NCBI GenBank assembly: GCA_035582835.1
Contig: JAYKAV010000489.1
Location: 1,557,892 to 1,621,891 of the forward strand
Reading direction: 5' to 3'
Source of the DNA: Phoebastria nigripes
Lineage: Eukaryota; Chordata; Aves; Procellariiformes; Diomedeidae
Length of the DNA stretch: 64,000 nucleotides
The notes under the pieces: model-generated
Database searches by the model: none
Told to the model about the DNA's origin: nothing
The model's input: only the letters and a program-made list of their open reading frames with translations
Position numbers and translations under genes: made by a program
Shown: piece after piece, positions 25,901-37,900 of the stretch
How positions within the stretch are numbered: position 1 is the stretch's first letter
Layout: every line of letters begins with the position of its first letter

Positions 25901-28900
25901 TTCATCATGCAAAGGCCCTTCAAATTCCCGCCCTTCACCCATGAGATCTGCCATCGCTCCAGTTCAGTTAGGAGTTCAATGAGCAGCAAACCATGCACTA
26001 CAGGATATCATCTACATTCATGGTGCTGGGAGCTCTCGGAGCAGATCCTAGCAGCATCTGCAGCACACTCATCGAGCAGAAGAGCACACCATGCTGAGGA
26101 AACAGAAAGGAGGTCCTGCCTTCTCAGGGGCAGCGGGGCCCAGGGGGGCATGAGCAGCCAGCAGATTGGCACTGCGGACAAGGGGAGGAGCAGAGGTCAC
26201 CTGAAAAGTACAACAGTTCAAGATGCAGAGGTGTTTCCCTGCTCACTGCTTGAGAGCTGCCTGTACACATGACATTGCACACCATTGCATTGCTCATATA
26301 CATTAAGACTTCCCACCATCCTGGAGCTGCAGCCCTTCCCTGAAAGGAGATGCAGAACACAGCTCTTGATCATACCATCTCCTCCCCAAAATCTACTCAC
26401 ACTGTGGACACCTGCCTAAACGGGCAAACACAGGAAGGACTGCTGCTGTGCTCCTTCCAGCATCAAGATTTTGCCATCTTTCACTCCCCCCACTCCAAGA
26501 GAGATTGTGGCAGGGAGAGTTGCAGCCTGTGTTTTAGAGCTACCTTCTTCATCTCAGAGGGAAATAGAGTCCCTGCTGCAGAAAGCGATCACCAGGACAG
26601 ACAGGAACCACACATATACACCAGCAGGTTATTGCACAGACACGTACTTTGCAGTGCTAGACAGGCACCGCTGGGATTAGATATTGCCAATGAGTCCTCT
26701 CTCCTATCTAGCAGTTCAGTACCAGCCTTTACCTGCCCATTACATCTACTGAGCTGTCAAGTTGGGAGCAGTAGTTAGACTGGAAAACACTGCTAAAAAA
26801 GCAAACCAGAAGAGAGAAGCCTGCCTGCATCTGTGGGAAGAAAGCGTCATCTTCAGTCTGACAGCCAACAGAAACAACTGTCTTGGTGCTAGGGGTCCAG
26901 GTCTGGGGAGAACAGGAATGCCTAGGATCTTCAGAAGGAGGAGTGCCCACAACAGAAAGCTCATGATAATCATCATCAGAAGTCTCCCACTGGAAGAGGG
27001 GCTGGGGAGCCAAGCTGAAGGAAGAGGAGGAAACTGGACTAGGAGCTGAGGTAGATGGCACATGGGAAGGCTGAGGTGGGAGTGGGAGGAGAGGTGCAGG
27101 GCCAGAGACATGAGAGGGAGCAGCGTTAGCAGGGACTATCTTTGCAGCTTCTTTGGAAGGCTGGAGCGGGGGAGAGGCTGGAACAGAGACCGTCCTCCTT
27201 GGGGGGAGCGGGGATTCTGAAGGAAAAACCACCTAGAAAGACACGGAGGAAGAAGAAAGGTGAGTAAATCCAAAGAGGAACCAACAAGCACTTCCTGCAA
27301 CAGGAAGGCTGGTTGTTACCACTATGTTTATCTAAGGGGAAAAAGCAGCAAGAAAGAGAAGGGAACTAGAAAACGTGCTTCCCTGTGTAGCTCAAGGAAG
27401 AGCACCATCTTACACCCAGAACTTCCTGCACAGGTACGCTACTGGGGAAAACAAAGCATGCCTGTATGACAGGCGTGGTTTTAAAAATAATCCCCACGTG
27501 GACATTTGATATGTGATAGTAGCAGACTGCCCAAACAGATACCATCACCAGCACCCTCAGATCCCACTCCAATTCTTAAACATCAAGAACTAGGACTTGA
27601 GTGCCGGTTCCCTTTTCAGGCCAGACAAGGGTGAGCAGAAACAGTCAGTTCTTCATTTTGTGTTGCTTAGGACACTCAGAAACTTAATCTGCACCTCCGC
27701 ACAATGCTATCTGGACAGAGGGACATGCTGGAATTTCCCAGCACGTCCCTGCTTTCTACCTTCTCTACTTGCTGTCCACCATTCTGCTCTTTGCCCTGGG
27801 GTCTGGCAGTGATAATGACCCCCTCTGTCAGCCAGTCATCCTGGCTTTTCCACTCTTCCTGTTCCTGTTTAGCGATGCCCAGTCTGTCCTGCAGCTCTTC
27901 AATCAAGCGATCTTGGGACTCAGTCTTGTGAAGTATGGCAGGACCTAGTTTACGCCTTGGAGAGAGGTCACGATACATTGGATGCACATTCGCAGTCTCT
28001 TTTGTCCTCTTGATTAAAGATTTAATCTAAATGACAAAGGTAACAGTATCAGCAGAGAAGAGCAGTGTCAGAGCAAGCCCCAAGATGCAACAGCACAAAC
28101 TCAAGCCATTAGTGACAACTGTGAGCAGGAAGAGTGATGACATTTATTCCACAATGCCAAAATTCCTCTTGGCACAGCCCAGAACAGTGACTCAGTGCAA
28201 GGAAAAACCCCGTAAGGATAATCACAGCAGCCAAAAATAACTATCTAGAAAAGGAAGGGAAAGATTAACCAGCAGGAAGCCAAGATAGGAGGTGCAGCAT
28301 GACCACTCCACTGAGCATTAAAGAAACCTCAGCATCACAAGGACACAGAGCAGCCTCTCTGTGTTTGCCCTTTACAGGCGTAAGACTCTTGGTCAGAGAT
28401 GTCTGGTGCACAAAGTGTACTTCCAGCACTGGAAGGAACACTAACAGCCCCAGCAATGAGACCTAAAAAGGCGAGCAGAGCAGGGGAGCTGCCATCCCAA
28501 GTCAGGAACATCCTCCAGTGGCGTCAAACAGCCCTTCAACTTTTCAGAGGCCTCTGTGGACTGAGTCTTACCCCAGTTAGGGAATAAAAGTCCATTTCAC
28601 AGGGAAGTCCCTACAAACTGCCATGTTCTGTGCTGCTGACCAACACGCAGAAGAGACCACAAAATAAAGCAGAGGATTTCAAACCTCCATGACATGCAGC
28701 TGTCAGTAACATTGCTCAGAGCTGCATGCTGTTAGTGTGGGTGAGCACACTCACACCACACACAAAATGTTAGTGCACTGTCAGAACAGTCCTAGCTAGG
28801 ACTTGTCCTACTCCTACATTCATTCAGTGCCTGCCTGGCCTGATGCAGAAATCCTCTCAATGGGCGATTTGGAGATGCATGGCAGATCCAATTCAGCTTT

Positions 28901-31900
28901 CCAAAAGTTTTCAGGAGATTCCGGAGTGACTGCAGAGCTTCTGAACTGCTCATTTTCCTCGTCTCCTCTAGCTTTGTTCATGTCAGCAGTACCTGTCTTC
29001 CTAGGAGTTCTCCCTCTGCCCTGCCTCTTCTTGACCAGATCAGGACAGCCATCTACCTTGGTTTCATGTGGTACTTCAGCTTCTAGCTCCTGTCCTCGCT
29101 CCACTACAAAGCCCAACTGGTTTTTAGTGTCTGGGATGACATCCCACCGATCCAGGGCCACAACAGAAGGTTCATACACAGGATTCAAAACACTGTCATT
29201 CTTTGCATGTACTTCTGGCACATGTGCAGACAGCTCCAGGGCCCACAGCTCATCTAAAGCTGTTTCCACACTTCTGCCCTGGGAAGGAAGGGCTGAATTG
29301 TCCCTGAATGCTCCCTGCTGAGCCAGCTCTTTAGGTATATGCCCCTTCCCTTGACCATTTAAAGCATTTGAAATTGGTACACTTGAGATTTTGGGATCAG
29401 CTCTCTGCTCCTTCTTCTCAGTCTCTTTTGCCAAACTGTACTCTAGGCCTTGTGTCTCCACATTAGCAGATCTACACAGAAGCTCCACACTGGAAGCCGC
29501 CACAGCCTGGGAAGTGTTTCTAGAAGAGTCAGGCTTTCTGCTCAGCCGAATCAAGCTTGCAGAGGTCATCTGCTGCCCACGAGTAGCATAACCAGAAGAG
29601 ACCCGTGGTGGGGGCACAGGGACCGTTTGTGGCAAACACGGCATACGCGGAGGAGCGGCAGAATGCCCTGAAGTAGGCAGAACTACAGTGTTACTGCCTT
29701 CCTCAATGCAGAGGACTGCTGAGGGGGCAGATGTTGGCACTGTCGAGTCCCCGCTGTGACTTGTAGAAGGGTGTTTGGAAGGGGATAGCACTGTTAAACT
29801 GTGAGGAGTGTTGCTGGAGTCTGCATTTGCTGAACTGGGAACCGGTTCTAGGGAGGGTTCAGAAATCAGAGACATAGTGGAACTAGTCTGCAAAAAGGAG
29901 ATAGAAGGAATAAGGAGAGAAAAAGACAAAGACAGAGGTAAGGAGAAGAAAAAAAGCAAAGAATTAAGCATTATAGCAATCATGACCTCCAAATCAAAGA
30001 GCCGTGCTGATCCAAAGCCTTACTTCCAAGAGTAAGGAAGGACAATGGGATATCAAAGAGCAGAACCAGTATGACATTGTGCTGATCTTCACGAGATTAT
30101 GGGAGATGAAGTTCTACAGCCATCGAGATCCTTCTCCTATGCCCTCTAAGTGATAGCTCACGTGTTCACCTGCAGCTGTGATGGGGGCATACAGCAGCTG
30201 CTGGGAAGCCAGCTACAAACCCAGGAATGTCTAGACTGTGAGTAGTCACATTAACAACTTACTCATAGTCAGACGTGTAAATTTTACACTTCAAAGCTGA
30301 AAAAAAAGCAATCAATGAATAGAACAAAGCATGACATTGTCTTCTTGATACACTAATAAAATGCTCCAGTTGGCTGAGTTCATGGCAATGAAAACAAAGC
30401 TTCAGGGCATTCACAGCAAGAACAGATGACATGGGCTTTGTTCTGTTCACATCACTAATCTCACCTTGGACGTGACACATACTGAATCTATACGCGTCTG
30501 TCAGTCACTCCATGCCCTTCTAAGCATTGCTTAGGTGGCTAGATTAGCCTCTTCCCCTTAGGCCAAAGACTCCACATTTACATTGTAATAAAATCAGTAT
30601 TAATTTTGATCCAAAATACACTCTAACAAGAGCAACTGATACAGAGGTTTTGGTTCTCCTTGACTTACAGGGTCTTTTGAAAACAAAAGATCATGGGTCC
30701 TCCTTTCCCCATTTTCAGTGCTTCCTGGCTAAACTCTAGGAGACAAACTGGCATTACTTCTTTTTCTTAAAAAGGGAAAATCAGAACAGTGGCTTGGACA
30801 AGTTCACACAGCAGGTCAACCTAAGACCAATGCTAAGCCCTCTCAGTTTTAAAAACGTATCCACAAAGGATTTCCAAATCCAAGAGCTATCAAGACCTGC
30901 TCTGATTCTAAGTCACATTTTCCAAAGAAGCCTCAAGAAGTTAGATGCTTACGCTCTAAGGTAGCGGGGCACATAACTTCCTAAGCCCATGTATGGTATC
31001 TCAGTCTCTACTTACCTTTCTGAGATACTTACCATGGATAAAAGGATAAAATTAACCAGAACATGCACAAAATCTGCCAGTAGATGGAAGAGACATATAC
31101 CTTCAGCTGACCTAAGCTGCTACCATCTCGAGGGATCAGGAGCTAGCATGCACACACACATTTGTGAAGTCACAACAGTAGTGCTACAGGGAGACCGTGT
31201 TCAGAAAGAAAAGAGCAATAGGGGACCACAATTCATTACAGATTGCTCCTCCCCTCGAGTAGCACAGCAAGACCCACAGTCACAGCAGAGACAAAAAGGA
31301 CTAATAAGTACCTTCAGCAGTTAAAATGAGGGAATTTCCCAATATTGCCCTCCCCCTGTATTTTGCCTAAGCTGGATGCACCTGTAAAAGTAACCTGGTT
31401 TTATGCTGTGGTTCACACTTAGTTTCCAGACTTCCTAAAATTAAGTCAGTCATTTTCAAGGCAAGACTAATATTTCGCTCAAAAGCAAGTATTTCCAGCA
31501 TATTAAAAACATACTAACTCCAAAATAAGAGCAATGGTTAAACACTCAACAGTAACAGAACAGTTAAATACAAGCATCTAGCGATGCAGTAAGCAGGCAT
31601 CGTATTACACAGAAATGGCAGAGATTGAAAAAACAAGTGCATTAAGTAATCTCAGTGCCCGCTAACTGATGAGCTAGATAACCAAAATCAAATGGATTCT
31701 GTAAGCAAAAAGAATGAGCAACTCATTAAAGCAAGCAAAAGATGATAAAAGGGTAATGTATCAGTCTGTAATAGCACCTTTTACTCTGGGGTACGAGGGA
31801 AATCAAACAACAGTGCCTCCACTCCTCCCATCCCCATCTACTGCAACTTCTAGTTGTACCAACTACCAACTCCAACTAATTACACATCATATTTAGTTCT

Positions 31901-34900
31901 TCTGTCCTATTTTTTGCAACTACACACAGGTCTGGTACTCGAATGGTAGCCTTTCATCTTTCATCTTTGCAAAGACTCCACTTCTCTCCCTTACGTCCTG
32001 CCACTGGTACAGACTAGAAATACATTTTTACAGACAAGCTAACACCACTAGTTGGCACAAATAGTGGAGGTAAAAACAAACAAAAAGGACTGAACGGAAA
32101 ATGAAGCAACCTGGAGGACAGGAAAAAGGAAAGTAACTGTTAAAAACAGTCAATGACAATATTAACAAAAGGAAAATGTTCTTCCTGAAGCACAAAGAAC
32201 ATGGTTTCTGTGATCGTTTAGACACAGATGAGCTCAATGTCTCACAAAAATACTAATACTGTGTTTATAAAGGCCAAATCTTAAAATCTTGCTGCATTTC
32301 AGTTTGCTCTCAGAGCTCAACCAGAAACTAAGCCAGGAAGGTGGGCGGTATTACAGAAAGCAGCTAGTCTCTGTCATGCAGGTTTTATCTGAGTTGCACA
32401 AAGATTCTAAGGCCTTTTCTCAAGACTGCAAAGCATTTGAACACCCACACTTAAAAATGTCCCCTCCTTGTATCTTGCAAGGAAAACCTGTGCTGGGCAA
32501 GGTCATTCTCAGTTGCCATGAGCTCACCTAGGAGCAAAGGCTGGTGGCAGCAACCACACCCCGAGCTTGTTTTCTGAGCCCTGATAAAAGCAGCAGGGGC
32601 ACGAGGCCATAGCACTCAAGCTCCCACAGCACACGGAAGGAGCAAGGCAGGGTATGCCAGCAGCACAGGTGGGAACTCTCTCCAGCTTCACAACAGTGCA
32701 GTTTTTCAAGTAGACTGAACAGACACTTGTGGATATCCTGCACTCTACCCTAGGACCTAATATGGAGAAAAAAAGGCAACACTAAGGTGTCAATATTTGC
32801 AATTGACTAAATACACACTACAGTAAGTCTAGAGAAAACAGTGAGTAACTCCTAGATTCTCACAAAATGAAGTACATATGCCAGAAATGGCAGAGTGAAT
32901 TCAATTCCAGCAAGCGCAAGGCAAGCAAAGTCCCGCAGAGCGTGTATGCTCACTGCTGGGTTCTGAACTCATGCGCTTGGTCAGAACTCCGGGTGTTGTA
33001 ATGACCTCCATGAAACCCACAGCACACATCAAAAGCACTCACATGAATGGTGGGACAGAGAGAACAACAAACAGCAAAGTCGTCATTGAATGTCCTGTCT
33101 ACCTCTCCTCACAAAACATTCCTCAGATCCGGCTGCCCCACCTAAAGTCATAGTAGGAGGAGATGGAGTTCAGCACAGACAAGAAACACCAAGCATCAGC
33201 AGAATCTTCCATGTGAGGAAAAACCAGAGTAAGGGACTTCCTTAGGATTAGAAAGCAGACTTGCATGTGTATGTAAAAAGGGCAAACCCAACAATGACAA
33301 CAAAGAGAATATATTAGATATTTGTTTTCTCCACCTCTCTCAGAACAAATTCAAGTGAGTAATTCAGTAAGGCTATAAGCAAAGCAGCTGAAAGTAGAAC
33401 ATAAGAGGAGAAAGTATTTTTCATTTTGCTATGATTATGGGTAAATGAAGTCTCATGAAAATAAGCTTCACAGTTAATCCTCTAGTGCAAGAATGATAAC
33501 ATACCTATATGAATAAAGAACAAGTTATCGAAGTACATATGCCAAGTCCTTCACATATCAAGATGACCATGGGCAAGTTACTCCTGAGCTTATCCTATTA
33601 TGGGATTTTTTATGTGCTACTTATGACTGAAATAGCAGTTCTTTTCCAATACAGTAGTTTGATTTCCAAACAAGATTCTGAATAGTATTTGCCAATCTCT
33701 GCCCCCACAAGAAGCTCAGACTTTAATCCCATTTTGAGGTGAACAAGAGATACTGTTTTAAGATGGAAACCTTTGAAGTCTCCGGCTGTCTGATGCGAAG
33801 GCTTCAGTGCTTATACCACACGCCTGGAAGATCCTCCTCAGGGAAAGCACATCAGGGTAAAAATACACTCCAAAGAGGAGGGTCATCCCACAGAACAGAG
33901 GGGCCTGGTCTCTCAGTAAGCAGACTGGTGTCCCATGCTCCCCTACTTCTTGTTAAGTTGCAGCACAGCAAAATAATTCACCCTGTACTGAGAAGTAACT
34001 AAGCTCATTATCTTTGGCAAACAGACAAACTGCAGAACCAAAGGAAAAACAGACCCCAGAACTGCCTTACCCCCAGTGATGAGAATTTATAGCAGTCGAG
34101 AACACCTACAGTAGCACTCAGAAAGCACAAATACCACCACAGGAAGTTTTTCAGAGCAAGTTTGAGAGGTAAAGAGGGCATTCTGGAGACCAATCAAGGT
34201 CAGCAGATGTGGCTAACAGGTGAGAAAGTCTGGGAGTAGGGAGGGACAAGATGAAGTATTAAGTTGTCATGATAGGGCACCTTAAAGTCAGAGAGAGACG
34301 CCATCAGCTCATCCAGTTCTCGTGTAGCTGAAGAAGCAGATATACGGGTCTGCTGCTGACTGGCTGTGACCCGCTGGGGACTGCTCACCTCACCTTGGCT
34401 CACAGTGATTGCAGGGCTGACAACACAGGAGAAAAAAAGAAAAAAAAAAGAAAGAAAAAAAAAAAAAAAAAAGAGTGCATTTAAGCCTGGAAGAGCACTC
34501 CTAGACTGAAAGTCACACTGCCCCTCCAAACAAGCACAGCAAGTTTCACCAGCACTGCCCACCCTGACCAGCCCCCTCCCCCAGACCCAGCTTCCACAAC
34601 ACACGCAGACCCTGTCTCTCTGCCAAGTCTAATGTGAGTGTACGTACACACACACGCACCATCCATTAAGGAATGGACGATGACCAAACGTTCACTTTGT
34701 CAGACAGTGGGTATTTGTGATCAGCTTTAAATCTGAGTTTGAACAATCCACCTCTTGTAACATGACTTACGTATTTTTTCATCCAGGAGCAGATAAAAGA
34801 ACACCAGCATCTTCATGCGCCTGCTTGATTTCTGACCCTTTAGACAAAGCCCATCTTCTGCCTGTCACTCTCCTGCAGCATCTGCCCCTACGCTACAGTC

Positions 34901-37900
34901 ACTGTTCCCACAGGAGCCTGTCCCACCCCACCCAAGCCAGCAACCACCAAAACACTACTCACACTGGACTTGGCACAGAACTCTCCAGCTCATCCAGCAG
35001 GCTCTCCACACTGGGACGCACATCTTCGATCCCACGTGCACCATTTCGCTTTGGCTTTTCTTTTGTAGGGGGTGCAGCCTTCCCTCCCACAGAGCTGCTG
35101 CTCTCTGGGACAACATAGTGAGGTCCAGTCACACTGGGCAGTGTTGGGCTTCTGCTGGCTTCATCTTAAGAAAGGGGAGCAGAAAAGAGTCATTCAGAGC
35201 CCTAGGTCCGTACATACATGCTAATCACAGGCAAGAGCAACAAATTGCCCAGAAATCTTGTGGAACATCCATCTTTGAGGATATTCAGAATTTAAAGCGC
35301 AAGGGCCTGAGCAACCTAATCTAACTTTGAAACCTTAGATAGAGCCAATTTTGAAGTTGGCCTTGCTTTGAGCAGGGTGCTGCACCACAGACCTCAAGAG
35401 ATCCCATCCATACTAAATGAATCTTTGATCAGGGGCTGGAGGGGTCTCCCTTAATAAGGATGCTGGAAGGAAAAAGTAGGCTACTATTTTGAGAATCAAA
35501 CTATCCACTCATACGAAATGTCTTGCTATTCCTTACCTGCTGGGAAGCCACTGGCGGGATTATGTTGAACAGCATTCAGTTCCAGAAGAAGTCTGTCCAG
35601 TTCTGAGAGGTTGCTGCCCAGAGAGGAGCTGGTCATTGTGGGAGATGGTTCTGCAGACTTCTGCTTGTTCGGGAAGCTAAAGATAAAAGGGAAGTGTGAA
35701 ACTTCTACATCAAGATACAGCAGAAGGATGGAGGGAAACTTACATTAGGTTCACAAAGTTTACACATGTACTGTATTCTTTTCAAGCCAATACTTCTAGC
35801 TCTGAGGGAAAGAAGATGTGTGCTTTGTGAAATGACTACAACGCAGGCGCTGCTTAGCCACATCTTCAGTTGTCAGTTGCAAAGAAATAGCATTGATGCA
35901 CAGGGCCTCAGATTTTAGGACTGTGTGCTGTACAGCACTGTAGCAAAGAGTTAACCATCTGCAGATCCAAGAGGCACAGAACAGCAGCAGAACCATTAGC
36001 TGGCGTACAGGAAAATGACTTGTTTCTGCTGACATCACACCAAGCAGCAAAAACCTCCCCCCTGAAGCAAGGGAATGCAGGGCCAGCACAGACTGGAGAA
36101 AGAGGCAAAGTACAAACCTCAAGCTATCAACAAAAAGCTTGCAGNAGCTTATGTGGTAGCCTCTTGCAGCACTCAAAGTCTCTTTTCAAGACCTCAAACC
36201 TTTAATTTGGGGAACTCTAATCAATTCATAAGAAAGTAATTTGAAACTATTTTCTACTGTGTTAAATACACAAGTCTTGAAAGAAGTTTACCTGTGCACA
36301 AGTGTGTATAAAACACTGGCTGTAATTATTCCTTATCCTATATGGGTGATCCCATTTACCACACACAACTGCAAACTATTTCAAAGCAAAACTCAGCACC
36401 AATGCAATGATTTTTTATAGTAATTACACTGTAATAACAGTCTTCCCATTGTCAGTGGCAGGGAAATTATTTTCTCCTAGTTTTACAAATGGAGAAGTAA
36501 CTTTTAATGCTCTAGAGGTTATTATTTTATAAAAAAGATACTTTCCAAATCCAAAATGGGAACTTCTGTCTTGTGCACACTACCACATTATGCTCAGAAA
36601 GTTAATATGTAACAGGCTTTAGGACTCTGACACCTATAACACCAGTGACAATTATGAAACTCCATAAGGGCAGTTATTACCTTTCTCTTCAGACTGGGGG
36701 GGGGGGGCGGGGAGGGAAATCCACATATGCAATCTGAGGAGGGCATACTTCTTCCTGACCCAAGCACACAAGCTACAATTCACACCAGAACCAAGCCATG
36801 CCAGACCCTTGTACAGGAGGACTTATGGCTGTAATTACCTCCATTTTGTACTAATTGCATGCAGCCATCTGAAAAAATTGCAATTACTGCCTCCATTGGG
36901 CCATCTCGGGACATGCCTGCCTCTACCCAGAATTAGTTCTGGTTGAAAGCACCTTCCTGCTCAGCAGAAAGAGCTAGGCATGGTCAGAACACAACACCAG
37001 AGAAATACCAGTCTCCACACTGTAAGAAGGTACCCAGAACAGAGTGCACTGTACAGGGCCATCAGAGATGAAGTTCTGACAGCCTCTTCCTCACTCATCC
37101 CCATGTCAGCAGAACGGTCTGTCCTACCGTACAGGTTACTCCTCCAATCTCTCAGCGTAAGAGCAGCTGCCTTTGCGAGTATAAACGAGTTATCTATCTA
37201 TCATCTACTGAGTTGAAAGTTTTAAGTTCTAATTTACTTGAAAATTCAAGTCAATGCACATCCTGCTAGGCCACAGGTAACTGAGCTCCCTGGGATAACT
37301 GACCCAAAGGCCACCCACCTCCTAAAGAACTTTTGGGCTGCTTAACAGGGGGATGGATTTGTCACTTGTCTCTGGATCGTATCGTTCATAACACAATCCA
37401 GATCCTGTTCTATCTGATGGATCCTTAACTACTTCTGCAGCTGAGCAAACCAAAGGGCCAGGTCAATGTTTGAACTGAGTATGAAAGTTACAGTGGTCTC
37501 TTACAAAAGAGGTAATCAAAACCAACACAAGGCAACATAACATACACAGGGAGCAGTGTTTGTTTCCACTTATAGAAGGCAGCTTGAGCCACTGCAGGCT
37601 CACATTGCAAGTCAGGCTTATCTCTTAACAGGGACAAGATACCTGTAGACGTGTTCCTCTTCACTGGCACGGGGAGAAGGAGAGCTGAGCCCGTCTCTAG
37701 GAAGAGAGGCACTGGAGCTTTTGGCACTAGAGCTGTATATAGGAGACTGGGACTGAGGCTGTGGAAACGAGATTTGCATTGGAAACAGAGAATACAAAAC
37801 GAATATGTACACTACTGCATTGCAACCCCACACATGGATAGGGCAGAATAAAGCCCAGCAGAAGAAAAAAAAAAAAAATCTGCTATATAGCCAACCAGCC

